This document shows, in pieces, positions 1-8,715 of a stretch of 64,000 nt of DNA (positions are counted from its first letter, which is position 1; every line of letters begins with the position of its first letter). The notes beneath the pieces are model-generated. The model searched no databases. It saw nothing but the letters and a program-made list of their open reading frames with translations, and had not been told where the DNA came from. The DNA is from HyVt-105 sp049975425. GTDB lineage: Bacteria > Bacteroidota > Bacteroidia > Bacteroidales > VadinHA17. The translations under genes were made by a program, and so were the position numbers. The DNA lies in contig JBNGDI010000006.1 in the NCBI GenBank assembly GCA_049975425.1, positions 48,193-112,192 on the forward strand. Direction: 5' to 3'.

Positions 1-311
1 GTGGTGACGGTAGCAATGGCCATCGACCCCACAAAGAGGATCAGATAGTGTATTTCAGGCCAGCGGATCATTCCGGCTTCGGCCATTTGTTGAAAATAAC
101 TTTCTACAGCCGTGCCGAAGAAGAATAATACCATCATGTTGATTATTAAATGCATCCAGTCGGCATGGATGAGCCCGTGTGTTAGAAAACGGTGGAATTC
201 GCGGTAATGGATGACCCGGTAGGGATTAAACTGCATACGGTCAAACAGCTTTGGATTATAAAAAGCCAGAATGGATATCACCGATATGATGGCAACCAGC
301 AGAATGGTCAT
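1..311 (-). CDS. Rhomboid-family intramembrane serine protease (N-terminal part, runs off the left edge)
   Basis: Only about the first 103 codons lie inside the window; the gene continues past base 1. Rhomboids cleave transmembrane substrates within the inner membrane using a Ser-His dyad. Visible are an N-terminal hydrophobic helix (residues about 2-17), the motif FLTHGLIHADWMHLIINM with the conserved His and Asn of the rhomboid oxyanion region, and a following hydrophobic stretch ending in FFFGTAVE. The catalytic GxSG serine and the second His would lie outside the window, so activity cannot be judged. I chose the ATG at 311 because no in-frame start lies between it and the holA stop; only 7 bases separate the genes, so co-transcription with holA is likely. 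Confidence 0.82.
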   Translation of the reverse strand, partial: MTILLVAIISVISILAFYNPKLFDRMQFNPYRVIHYREFHRFLTHGLIHADWMHLIINMMVLFFFGTAVESYFQQMAEAGMIRWPEIHYLILFVGSMAIATVT

Positions 312-318
312 AATGAAT

Positions 319-1335
319 TTAATGTAATATTTTATAGATCAACTCTTTTAGCAGGTCTCCCTCTTCGGTGGACACCGGAATAAATCCCTTTGATTTCACA
401 TCGTATTCGCGCAGTAAGCTGATAATCTGCTTCAATTTTTCCGCACTGTAGTTTCTGGCGGCCGTTTCGTATTGTTTAAGGAAAAAAGGATGAACCCCCA
501 GCACCCGGGCAGCCTGATCTCTTGATTTATTGGGAAGATAATGGTAGACAAGGGCTTTGCTGAAAAAGTAGTAAATGGCCGACAGGGTAACGGTGAAGGG
601 ATTGTTATTCGGATCGTTCCCGAAATGCTTTACAATCCGGTTCGATTTCAGGATATCTTTTCTGGCCAGTGCATTGGCCAGTTCAAAGTTATTGTATTCC
701 TTGCTGATGCCTATATACTCTTCAATATGTGATGTCGTAACGGTATTTTCAGTTTCCGGAAGAACGATCATCAGTTTGTCCAGTTCACCTGCAATCCGGT
801 TCAGGTCGCTTCCCAGGTGTTCGGTCAGGAGCATTCCCACCCCGGGATTCATGGAATACCCTTTGCTTTTTAAATAATTTTCGATCCACAGGGGGATTTT
901 GTTTTCATACAATTTATTTGATTCAAAATATATTCCGGTATTATTCAGAGCCTGACGGACATTATGCTCTTTTTTGAGGATTTTGTATTTATAATTGATT
1001 ACCAGAATGGTTGATTTCATGGGGGCATTGAAATAATGTTCAAAAGCCTCAAGTGACGGCAGATCCTGTGCCTCCTTGACAATGACCACCATGTGACTGG
1101 ACATCATGGGGAATCTGCGGGAAAGGTCAACAATTTGATGGGCGGTGGTATCCTTTCCATACAAAATTATCTGGTTAAACGACCGGGCTTCTTCAGGAAG
1201 CGCATGAGATGCAATGTATTCTGTAATCCTGTCAATAAAATAAGGTTCTTCACCAGCCAGAAAATAAACGGGCCTGTAGACCTTGTTTTTCAGATCTTTG
1301 ATGATCTGTTTATAGTGTTCATAGGACGTTCCCAT
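319..1335 (-). CDS. holA: DNA polymerase III subunit delta
   Basis: 338 residues, the usual size for HolA. Delta is the clamp-loader subunit that opens the beta sliding clamp during replisome assembly. The start MGTSYEHYKQIIKDLKNK followed by VYFLAGEEPYFIDRI is the family's N-terminal signature: an AAA+-like domain with a degenerate P-loop, as is normal for delta. The C-terminal helical region (about 210-338) matches the collar domain. The gene sits 4 bases downstream of the AMP nucleosidase stop and 7 bases upstream of the rhomboid start, suggesting one leftward transcript. Confidence 0.93.
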   Translation of the reverse strand: MGTSYEHYKQIIKDLKNKVYRPVYFLAGEEPYFIDRITEYIASHALPEEARSFNQIILYGKDTTAHQIVDLSRRFPMMSSHMVVIVKEAQDLPSLEAFEHYFNAPMKSTILVINYKYKILKKEHNVRQALNNTGIYFESNKLYENKIPLWIENYLKSKGYSMNPGVGMLLTEHLGSDLNRIAGELDKLMIVLPETENTVTTSHIEEYIGISKEYNNFELANALARKDILKSNRIVKHFGNDPNNNPFTVTLSAIYYFFSKALVYHYLPNKSRDQAARVLGVHPFFLKQYETAARNYSAEKLKQIISLLREYDVKSKGFIPVSTEEGDLLKELIYKILH

Positions 1336-1339
1336 AAGT

Positions 1340-2110
1340 TCAGAATCTGAGGTGTTTTACCGACATGCCTTCGTTTTTAATTTCAAGCAGGGCATCAATG
1401 CCGATTTTCAGGTGTATCTCGGTAAATTTCCCGGTAACCAGTTTGTCGCTTTGCTGGGTTTTTATGCCGGCGCTGATCATGGGCTGATCGGAAACGAGCA
1501 GCAGGGCGCCTGAAGGAATTTCATTGGCAAATCCCACCGTAAAAATGGTGGCGGTTTCCATATCGATGGCCATGCACCGGGTTTTTCGGAGGTATTTTTT
1601 GAATTTCTGGTCATATTCCCATACCCGGCGGTTTGTGGTGTATACTGTTCCTGTCCAGTAATCACGCTGGTGGTTTCGGATGCTGGTTGAGACGGCTCTT
1701 TGCAGGCTAAATGCGGGAAGAGCCGGGACTTCCGGTGGCAGATAATCGTTTGAGGTTCCTTCCCCACGAATGGCTGCGATGGGCAGTATAAAATCCCCCA
1801 GCTGATTTTTCTTCTTCAACCCCCCGCATTTGCCAAGAAACAGAACTGCCTGTGGTTGCACCGCTCCCAGCAGGTCCATAATGGTAGCGGCGTTGGCACT
1901 TCCCATTCCGAAATGGATCATGGTAATTCCATTTCCGGTTAGGGCTGGCATGTTCACGGTTTTGTCGGGAATGGACAAATTGTGGATATCTGCAAATATT
2001 TCTATATAATTCATGAAATTGGTCAGCAGGATGTATTTCCCGAAATTTTCAACAGGAATACCTGTATATCGCGGAAGCCAGTCCCTGACGATTTCGGCTT
2101 TTGTTTTCAT
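1340..2110 (-). CDS. amn: AMP nucleosidase (Bacteroidota short type)
   Basis: 256 residues. It hydrolyses AMP to adenine and ribose 5-phosphate. The phosphorylase/nucleosidase fold shows in GNGITMIHFGMGSANAA, VLFLGKCGGLK and the substrate-binding segment AIDMETATIFTVGF, where MET is typical of the PNP/MTAN superfamily. This is the short form common in Bacteroidota, without the N-terminal regulatory domain of the enterobacterial enzyme. The start is the ATG at 2110. A divergent gene begins 54 bases away, so a shared regulatory region is likely. The alternative of a plain MTA/SAH nucleosidase is less likely given the overall sequence pattern. Confidence 0.85.
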   Translation of the reverse strand: MKTKAEIVRDWLPRYTGIPVENFGKYILLTNFMNYIEIFADIHNLSIPDKTVNMPALTGNGITMIHFGMGSANAATIMDLLGAVQPQAVLFLGKCGGLKKKNQLGDFILPIAAIRGEGTSNDYLPPEVPALPAFSLQRAVSTSIRNHQRDYWTGTVYTTNRRVWEYDQKFKKYLRKTRCMAIDMETATIFTVGFANEIPSGALLLVSDQPMISAGIKTQQSDKLVTGKFTEIHLKIGIDALLEIKNEGMSVKHLRF

Positions 2111-2133
2111 AGTTTATTCTTCAATCTTCTTTT

Positions 2134-2141
2134 TACCTTTG
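2134..2141 (+). promoter_or_regulatory. Possible Bacteroidota -7 element (TACCTTTG)
   Basis: TACCTTTG fits the TAnnTTTG consensus of the Bacteroidota primary sigma factor and lies 24 bases before the GTG start of the nuclease-fold gene. No good TTG -33 element is present at the expected spacing, so this is a weak call. Confidence 0.35.
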
Positions 2142-2164
2142 TTCCTGTATAATCAACTCACTTT

Positions 2165-2626
2165 GTGGAGCGGCTAAATTTACCAACTTATTCCTTCAAT
2201 ATAAAATCAAAAGAAGGGAGGGATTACATCTTTGACCCCATAAGGAAGAAGTATGTGGTGCTGACTCCCGAGGAATGGGTGCGGCAGCATTTTGTCAGTT
2301 ACATGATCAGGGAGAAAAATTATCCTGCCGCGCTCACCCGGGTAGAGATGTATCTGGAAGTTAACCGAATGGGCAAACGGTGTGATGTTGTTTTTTTCGA
2401 CAGAAAAGGTACTCCCCGGATGATTGTGGAATGCAAGGCCCCGGAAGTCAGGATCAGCCAGAAAACCTTTGACCAGGTAGCTGCTTATAATCTGAAATTA
2501 AAGGTAGATTACCTGGTGGTTACCAACGGATTGAAGCATTATGCCTGTGCCATGGATTACCGGACGAACAGCTATCATTTTCTGAAAGAAATACCCGATT
2601 ATCATTCTCTTAAGACGAGGGATTGA
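2165..2626 (+). CDS. Orphan type I restriction HsdR N-terminal-domain (HSDR_N-like) protein
   Basis: 153 residues. The middle carries a PD-(D/E)xK nuclease-like core: an acidic residue in RCDVVFFDRKG followed by RMIVECKAPE, giving the D...ExK arrangement of restriction-type nucleases. It corresponds only to the N-terminal domain of type I restriction R subunits. There is no helicase domain, and no HsdM or HsdS gene lies nearby. From general knowledge, small proteins of this kind occur in Bacteroidota next to holA, so a housekeeping DNA role is more plausible than restriction; this is an inference. The start is GTG at 2165, as no ATG fits. Its 3' end overlaps the convergent GNAT gene by 17 bases. 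Confidence 0.8.
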   Translation: MERLNLPTYSFNIKSKEGRDYIFDPIRKKYVVLTPEEWVRQHFVSYMIREKNYPAALTRVEMYLEVNRMGKRCDVVFFDRKGTPRMIVECKAPEVRISQKTFDQVAAYNLKLKVDYLVVTNGLKHYACAMDYRTNSYHFLKEIPDYHSLKTRD

Positions 2627-3146
2627 TGCATTGCAGCATCCACTCGCCGGAAAAACCATTCCCATTGAACAACCATTCTTTTTTTTCGCCGATAACGGTG
2701 AATCCGTTTCCGGTGAACAAACGCAGGCTGGCCTGGTTGTCAGTGGCGATATGGCAGTAAAGCTGATGGAGTTTCAGGTGCCCGAAACAGTATTCCTTGA
2801 ACAATTGGAGAGCTTCGGAAGCATATCCCTTGTTCCGGTGGTTTTCGTTATGTATCAGAATGCCCACCCCGCCCCGCTTGTGGTAGGGGTCGAAATCGAA
2901 CAGATCGATCGCTCCCAGCGGATGATTGTCATTCTTTCGAATGATCATCAGTCTGAATTGCCTGGTGGTATACAGGTCGTTGGTGGATTGTTTGATGAAC
3001 TGTTTCAGGGTAAATTTTGAAAAGGGGATGAGGGTCTGGCTTACCTTCCAGTGACGGGGATCATTTTCCCACAGGTACAGTACTTCCAGGTCTTCGGGCT
3101 CCATGGCCCTGAGCCTGATTCGTTTATTTTCCAGAAGAGTATTCAT
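2610..3146 (-). CDS. GNAT-family N-acetyltransferase (RimJ/RimL-like)
   Basis: 178 residues. It opens with RIRLRAMEPEDLEVLYLWEND, the usual first strand and helix of RimJ-type acetyltransferases; the acetyl-CoA-binding motif A appears as GILIHNENHRNKGYASEAL (RNKGYA equals the R/QxxGxG/A loop). The following LHQLYCHIATDNQASLRLF gives the motif-B Asn and the helix after it. The substrate could be a protein N-terminus, an antibiotic or spermidine and cannot be told from sequence. Its end overlaps the convergent upstream gene by 17 bases. Confidence 0.85.
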   Translation of the reverse strand: MNTLLENKRIRLRAMEPEDLEVLYLWENDPRHWKVSQTLIPFSKFTLKQFIKQSTNDLYTTRQFRLMIIRKNDNHPLGAIDLFDFDPYHKRGGVGILIHNENHRNKGYASEALQLFKEYCFGHLKLHQLYCHIATDNQASLRLFTGNGFTVIGEKKEWLFNGNGFSGEWMLQCINPSS

Positions 3147-3192
3147 GAAATGCAGCGATCGTTTTACTGACGCACCCCTGCCGGGGATTGGG

Positions 3193-5115
3193 TTATTCCG
3201 TATCCCGGTAAACCTTTTTCACCCATAGATCTTCATGATAGCCTTCATCAACCAGTTGCTGTCTTACTTTTTCCGCTTCTTCTATGGTGTCAAATTCGCC
3301 GTAGGTATACCGGTAAAAGCCGTCTTTTCCCAGAATGACCCGTACATTTTCAAGAGGGGCGAAATAGGAAACATCCACCGGCCTGACTTTCAATGCCATT
3401 AACTGAATGGTATAATACAACACGTCCCTTTCCTGATCGATGGTTTCCAGGTCCTGGATGTCAAGGTCTGTAATGACCATTGCCGAATCGAGCGGCCTGG
3501 CCTGGCTGATATCGATGCTGTCTTTCAGCCACATTTGCCTGACGGGTTTTACGGAAGGTTCTGCAGGGGTCAGTTCCACATCAATAACAAATTCCGATTT
3601 TCTGGCATATTCATCGATCCGTATTTCTTCCTGGTGGGGAAGGTATCCGTTTCCGGTATAAATCAGGTAATAATTGCCCGATTTGGTGATGAAAGAGTAT
3701 TGTCCCGATTGCCGGTTCGGGAATCCCACATCAACCGTATCTGTCAATTCCCTGTCGATCATGATGATCTGAAAATCCCTGCCGAACTCCCGGGTGGTGT
3801 CTGCCAGTGACAATTGTCCCCTGATTGTGAAGTCACGGGTAGTTCCTGCAGGAAGTATCTCAATTCGGTACAGGTTCATTTCCTTGTAACCGTCAAGCAT
3901 GGAAATATAGGCGGCTTTGCCATTTTGCACCGGATTGAAAAACAGGTCATCGTCGGTTGTATTCAGGGGATATCCTATATTCACGGGTTTGCTCCATGAT
4001 CCATCAGGCATTCGCTGAGAGTAGAAAAAGTCGTATCCACCCATATTGTAATGGCCTTCCGAGGAAAAATACAGCAGTGAATCATTTTCTGTAATAAAGG
4101 GATAATTCTCATTGAAGGGGGTATTGATATTATTTCCTATATTTTCCGCAGGGCCCCAGTTACCGCGTTTGTCCTTTTTCGAGAAATATATGTCCAGTTC
4201 TCCCGTTCCCCCTGCCCGGTTGCTGGTAAAATACAGAGTATTCCCGTCGCTTGAGACACAGGCATGCGATTCGTAATAACGGGTGTTGATGTTCCGGTTC
4301 AGCTTCCGGGCCCGGGTCCATTCTCCATCGTTTTTAAAGCTGACATAAATATTCCCGTCTTCCATATCGGATTTATACAGATACAGTTCAGCTCCGTCAA
4401 ATGACAAGGAGGAGGACGTTCCGTCCCGGTCTGAATGGACCTGCCGGGTGATATCTTCTGCCGAACTCCATACCCCGCCGGTGGCACGGGTGGTTTGATA
4501 AAGGACATCCTCTTCCCCGTACTTGGCAGTAAATATCAGGGTATTTTCATTACCCGATATGGCCGGATGAATATTCAGGGACACCACATTGACCTGGCTC
4601 CCCAGATTTTGGGGAATATAACTGACAGGATTCTTTTTCAGCTCTTTTGCTATTTCACATGCCCTGATCTGTTGGTTAATAAATTCATCATTTTCCATGG
4701 GATTGTTCTGCCTGATCAGTTCCCTGAAGTGCTGGTACGTGGCGATGGCTTTGTCGAGTTGATTGCTGATCCTGTAGGCATTGCCCAGATAGAAATAAGC
4801 ATCGAGCGGGGCACGGGTTTCGGCAGGAAGATGATCCCGGGCATCGTAAGAGGCATTTTTCACTGCTTTTTCGAGGTATGGAATGGCCTTTTCTTTTTCG
4901 TTGGGAATATGCAGGTAACATACCCCGATTTTGTACAGGATATTGGCGTTATCATCATCTTCCAGCAGAAGATAAAGCAATATGGCATCTTCATATTCCC
5001 GGTAAAGGTAATGTGATTCGGCTTCGACGAAAATCTCACGCATTTCAGACCTTGTCTGGCCTGTGATGTTACCCGACAGAAATAAGCAGCACAGAATTAT
5101 CAGGCTTTTATGCAT
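3193..5115 (-). CDS. PorE-like envelope protein with C-terminal SPOR domain (TPR-PD40-CRD-SPOR)
   Basis: 640 residues, last in transcription order of five tandem paralogues. There is a signal peptide (about 1-19, cleavage near NITGQ), TPR-like helices (about 25-160), a PD40/WD40-like propeller (about 180-420) with repeated TLYFTSNRAGG and LLYFSSEGHYNMGG blades, and a carboxypeptidase-regulatory-like beta domain (about 428-515). Residues about 566-636 (YYTIQLMALK ... VRQQLVDEGY) form a SPOR domain, the fold that binds denuded peptidoglycan glycan strands. The known T9SS protein PorE has TPR, propeller, CRD and OmpA-C domains, so this looks like a PorE plan with the peptidoglycan binder exchanged. 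A direct T9SS role is inferred. Confidence 0.78.
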   Translation of the reverse strand: MHKSLIILCCLFLSGNITGQTRSEMREIFVEAESHYLYREYEDAILLYLLLEDDDNANILYKIGVCYLHIPNEKEKAIPYLEKAVKNASYDARDHLPAETRAPLDAYFYLGNAYRISNQLDKAIATYQHFRELIRQNNPMENDEFINQQIRACEIAKELKKNPVSYIPQNLGSQVNVVSLNIHPAISGNENTLIFTAKYGEEDVLYQTTRATGGVWSSAEDITRQVHSDRDGTSSSLSFDGAELYLYKSDMEDGNIYVSFKNDGEWTRARKLNRNINTRYYESHACVSSDGNTLYFTSNRAGGTGELDIYFSKKDKRGNWGPAENIGNNINTPFNENYPFITENDSLLYFSSEGHYNMGGYDFFYSQRMPDGSWSKPVNIGYPLNTTDDDLFFNPVQNGKAAYISMLDGYKEMNLYRIEILPAGTTRDFTIRGQLSLADTTREFGRDFQIIMIDRELTDTVDVGFPNRQSGQYSFITKSGNYYLIYTGNGYLPHQEEIRIDEYARKSEFVIDVELTPAEPSVKPVRQMWLKDSIDISQARPLDSAMVITDLDIQDLETIDQERDVLYYTIQLMALKVRPVDVSYFAPLENVRVILGKDGFYRYTYGEFDTIEEAEKVRQQLVDEGYHEDLWVKKVYRDTE

Positions 5116-5153
5116 GAGGCAGGGGCTATTAACATACTGACAAATCTAAAAAT

Positions 5154-6623
5154 TCAATTGTGTTTTTCAATAAGTACTTTCAGATTTTTGCTATTTGATT
5201 TGTAGTTAATTTTCTTTGAATCAGGATCAAAAAGAAATTCAGTCAGTATTTCTTCCGTATTTCGGTCGATCAGTTTGATAATGAAGGGTGTTTCACAATT
5301 CCAGTCTGCATCCAGTTCTCCTGAAACAGGCATTGTGCCGGAGGTTTCTTCCGGGATAATTTCTATGCGGTAAATATCCTGTTGTCCGAACCCTTCCGGC
5401 ATATTTCTGGAAAGATACACGAACTTCCCATTCCTTACGGGATAGAAAAAGGTTTCATCGGAAGTGGTATTAACAGGGTATCCGATATTTATCGGATCTT
5501 GCCATTGCCCTGACGGGCCTCTGGTGGAATAAAAAATATCGTATCCCCCCATGTTGTAATGTCCCTCCGATGAAAAATACAGTGTGTTCCCGTCTTCTGA
5601 CAGATGTGGACTGGCCTCGTTGAAGGGGGTATTTATCACATCTCCCAGATTTTCCGGTTCCGACCATTGTCCGGACTGGTCAAGTACTGAGCGGTAAATG
5701 TCGAATTCGCCCATTCCTCCCCTCCGGTTACTTGAAAAATAAAGGGTTTTTTCATCGTCTGACAGGGAAGCAAAGGATTCAGCCCGGTTCGAATTAACCG
5801 GACCCGGAAAAGGTTCCATTCTGGACCAGGATCCGGCGCTATAAGTGCTGATGTAGATATCACGTTTATTCCCTGTGCCTTTTATGAGCAGCAATTTTTC
5901 CCCATTCGGTGAAATCCATACCGGGATGGCATCCCCGTCCGATTCCACCTGGGGGGTAATATTAACGGGTTCAGTCCAGATGCCGGCCAGTTTTTTACTC
6001 ATGAAGAGGGCATTATAGAACTTTAAATCAGTCATGTATACCAGCGTCTGTTCATTGGAAGATATAACTGGTTGGTAATTGTCAGAGGCATCATTGACAG
6101 GCGACCCCAGGTTTACGATGTTCACATTCAGGGGAATATCCTTTATGATTTTTGCTATTTCGCAGGCACGGATTTCGTTCTCCACGATACGGATATTGTA
6201 ATTCCTGTCAAAGCCCGGAACTTCCCTGAAAGCATAAAAAGCTTCCAGGGCTTTTTCCAGTTCGTTGTTGATCCTGTATGCCCTGCCCAGGTAAAACCAG
6301 GTATGGTAGGGGGCTTTTGTTTCTTTTGTGGATCTTGCCGAGTATTTTCCTGTAAGATTCTCGATTGCTTTCTCAAAATAGGGGATGGCTTTGTGTTCTT
6401 CTCCGGGAATGTGCAGATAACACATTCCGATCCTGAAATGCACATTGGCATTGAAATAGGGTGTATCTTCTAGCCGCAGCAGATAATAGATAGCTTCTTC
6501 ATAATCTTCTTCCTGGAAAAAGAAGAACCCGTTATCAAGCAATTCTTCCGGGCTCTGATCAACCTGTGCCATGGCAGGAGTGCAGAATAACAGTAAACTA
6601 AAAAGAAAAAAGACGTTTCTCAT
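5154..6623 (-). CDS. PorE-like envelope protein without a peptidoglycan-binding tail (TPR-PD40-short CRD)
   Basis: 489 residues from the ATG at 6623. A longer reading frame runs upstream, but this Met begins a clean signal peptide (MRNVFFLFSLLLFCTPAMAQ). TPR-like helices (about 25-160) and PD40 blades (about 170-415, with YFSSNRRGGMGEFDIY and YFSSEGHYNMGGYDIFY) match the neighbours closely. After the propeller only a short CRD-like stretch remains (about 425-489), ending in a basic tail, with no OmpA or SPOR domain. The next gene starts only 38 bases later, leaving no room for a lost domain. It may act as a soluble or partner-bound periplasmic member of the family. Confidence 0.75.
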   Translation of the reverse strand: MRNVFFLFSLLLFCTPAMAQVDQSPEELLDNGFFFFQEEDYEEAIYYLLRLEDTPYFNANVHFRIGMCYLHIPGEEHKAIPYFEKAIENLTGKYSARSTKETKAPYHTWFYLGRAYRINNELEKALEAFYAFREVPGFDRNYNIRIVENEIRACEIAKIIKDIPLNVNIVNLGSPVNDASDNYQPVISSNEQTLVYMTDLKFYNALFMSKKLAGIWTEPVNITPQVESDGDAIPVWISPNGEKLLLIKGTGNKRDIYISTYSAGSWSRMEPFPGPVNSNRAESFASLSDDEKTLYFSSNRRGGMGEFDIYRSVLDQSGQWSEPENLGDVINTPFNEASPHLSEDGNTLYFSSEGHYNMGGYDIFYSTRGPSGQWQDPINIGYPVNTTSDETFFYPVRNGKFVYLSRNMPEGFGQQDIYRIEIIPEETSGTMPVSGELDADWNCETPFIIKLIDRNTEEILTEFLFDPDSKKINYKSNSKNLKVLIEKHN

Positions 6624-6743
6624 TTGAAGTAATTTTAGCCAGCCACTTGAACAGAAAAGAAAGATAATAAAAAAAACTTGTATTACGAACCCTGATAAAC
6701 ACAGATTGGGGTGCACTGATCAGCCCGGCGGGAATATTGTTAC

Positions 6744-8708
6744 CTAAACGACAGGTTTTTCCGTTTGAATAAAGGGGTATTTATTTTCCGGAACGGCAAA
6801 ATCCACTCTTCGGTTGAATTTCCTTCCTTCCGGGTTGTCCGATCCGTCGGGCAGGTGGTTTGGAGCAATGGGGCAGCTTTCTCCGAGCGCCCTGATTACC
6901 AGTCTGTTTTGCGGAACACCCTGCTTTACCAGGTAGTTTTTAACCGACTGTGCCCGGCGTTCCGACAGGCGTAAATTGTAACCTTCCGTACCAATGGCAT
7001 CGGTATGGCCCCGGATTTCAATTTTTAAATCTGGAAATTGTTCCAGTATTGTGGCCAGCTCTCTGAGGGCGCTTTCCGATGAAGGGAGCGGATCAGATCT
7101 GTCGAAACCGAAATAAATATTTCTGAGTGTAACGATTTCGCTGATTTTTTTCCTGGCGGAAATACTGAGGGAATGGCTGTCTTCCCTGTCGGTGATATGA
7201 AACCGTTGAGTTAATGTTTCTAAACTGCTGTCCTGCAGGGTCACTTCATATATGCCCGGGGGGAGGGGGAATTTAAAATGGCCTGTACTATCCGTTGTTA
7301 CCAGAAGGGTGTCACCTTTTTCCACGCTGGTCAGTGTCAGGGTGGTTTCAAGCGGGGAAACCCTGCCGGTGTGGCCGGTAACATTTACATTCCCTGAAAC
7401 CATAACCTGAGCAGGTTGAATTGCCCGGGGCGGCATGAACCATGCTAACTGGCTCGTTCCGGGTTCTTTGTGCCTTGTCAGAATAAAATCAGCATCACCG
7501 GGGGCAGGAGAGAAGGCCCGGTCGTTCAGGGTTGAATTGACAGGATACCCGGGGTTTTGCGGAACCGTCCATGTATTTCCGGATCTGACGGAACGGACAA
7601 TATCAAGCCCGCCCATGGTTACATGCCCATCGGAAGCAAAAAAAAGAGTATCGGGATGCTTCACGTAAGGCGAGGTTTCGTCGTAGGGTGTGTTGATCTG
7701 ATTATCCAGCAATTGCAGGCCGGTAACCGCAAATTCTTCATTCAGCTGCGCTGCGTACAGATCCAATCCTCCGTATCCCCCCGGTCTGTCGCTGGAGAAA
7801 TACAGGGTGTTTTCGTCATCTGTCAGGAATGCGGCAGTTTCATTCCACCGTGTATTCACCCCCTCGAGAGGTCTGGCAGGTCTCCAGCGCCCCTCTTTAT
7901 ACCTGGAATAATACAGGTCGTACTGCTCATCCTGTTTTCTGGACAGGAAAAGCACCTTTCCGTTTCCTGAAAGGGATACACATTCAAAATAACCGTCAGA
8001 TTCAATGGAAGCAGTGATGTTCCGGGGTTCATACCAGCGGCCGTTGTATTTTTCCGAAAGCATCACAGCCCGGTAATAATCCTTCCGTTGCATAAATGCC
8101 AGTGCCGAACCATCGGGCGCCAGACAGGGATTATAAACATAGATGCCGGTATTGATTACGGGGACTTCAACAGGAGGTTCAGAAACCGGAGCAGAAAAAA
8201 ATCTTTTTGCGGTTTCACACATTATTATCTGTCGTTCGGCTTCCTTTGATTCTGGATCACCCTGTCCGAACCATTTCCGGTATCTGGCAAAATGTTCCAG
8301 GGCGGCATCGAGATCTCCGTTAATCCTGCAGGCTATCCCCAGATACAGAAATGTCTCGCGCGGTGCTGACATTTCTCTGTGGGAGTCATCCCTGTAACGT
8401 TTTTTTACACGGTTTGTAGCCTTTTCAAGATAAGGAACGGCCAGGGATTCGTAACCCGGAATGTGTAGGAGGCACATCCCGGTTTTATAATTCAGGTTGG
8501 AATTATCGGGATACTTCTCAACCAGCCCGGTAAAATAGGGTAAGGCCATTTCATATTCTTCGTAGAGGTAATGAAAATTCCCATCATAGAAGGTTTTCTG
8601 GTAATCCTTACCTGACTGTGCTGTTGCAAATGACCAGGCAAGGAGGAGGATGACTCCGGTCATTTTCAACCCGGGTGCTTTTTTAAACATTTCTTTGCAA
8701 CAGTTCAT
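6744..8708 (-). CDS. PorE-like envelope protein with OmpA C-terminal domain (TPR-PD40-CRD-OmpA)
   Basis: 654 residues. A signal peptide follows a short N-terminal extension (hydrophobic MTGVILLLAWSFATAQ). TPR-like helices lie at about 30-170 and PD40 blades at about 190-420 (YFSSDRPGGYGGLDLY). A CRD is at about 440-515 (GHFKFPLPPGIYEVTLQD), and an OmpA_C domain at about 530-640 carries IEIRGHTDAIGTEGYNLRLS and RKFNRRVDF, the peptidoglycan-binding Asp and Arg region. This is the complete PorE architecture. Only 7 bases separate it from the preceding gene, so the two are surely co-transcribed. The propeller is the most diverged of the five (GHVTMGGLDIV rather than GHYNMGGYDIF). Confidence 0.8.
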   Translation of the reverse strand: MNCCKEMFKKAPGLKMTGVILLLAWSFATAQSGKDYQKTFYDGNFHYLYEEYEMALPYFTGLVEKYPDNSNLNYKTGMCLLHIPGYESLAVPYLEKATNRVKKRYRDDSHREMSAPRETFLYLGIACRINGDLDAALEHFARYRKWFGQGDPESKEAERQIIMCETAKRFFSAPVSEPPVEVPVINTGIYVYNPCLAPDGSALAFMQRKDYYRAVMLSEKYNGRWYEPRNITASIESDGYFECVSLSGNGKVLFLSRKQDEQYDLYYSRYKEGRWRPARPLEGVNTRWNETAAFLTDDENTLYFSSDRPGGYGGLDLYAAQLNEEFAVTGLQLLDNQINTPYDETSPYVKHPDTLFFASDGHVTMGGLDIVRSVRSGNTWTVPQNPGYPVNSTLNDRAFSPAPGDADFILTRHKEPGTSQLAWFMPPRAIQPAQVMVSGNVNVTGHTGRVSPLETTLTLTSVEKGDTLLVTTDSTGHFKFPLPPGIYEVTLQDSSLETLTQRFHITDREDSHSLSISARKKISEIVTLRNIYFGFDRSDPLPSSESALRELATILEQFPDLKIEIRGHTDAIGTEGYNLRLSERRAQSVKNYLVKQGVPQNRLVIRALGESCPIAPNHLPDGSDNPEGRKFNRRVDFAVPENKYPFIQTEKPVV

Positions 8709-8715
8709 GGATATG

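Noticed and set aside
5116..5153. Frameshifted remains of an OmpA or SPOR domain after the tail-less PorE-like gene
   Set aside because: The gap is only 38 bases and contains no such coding similarity in any frame.
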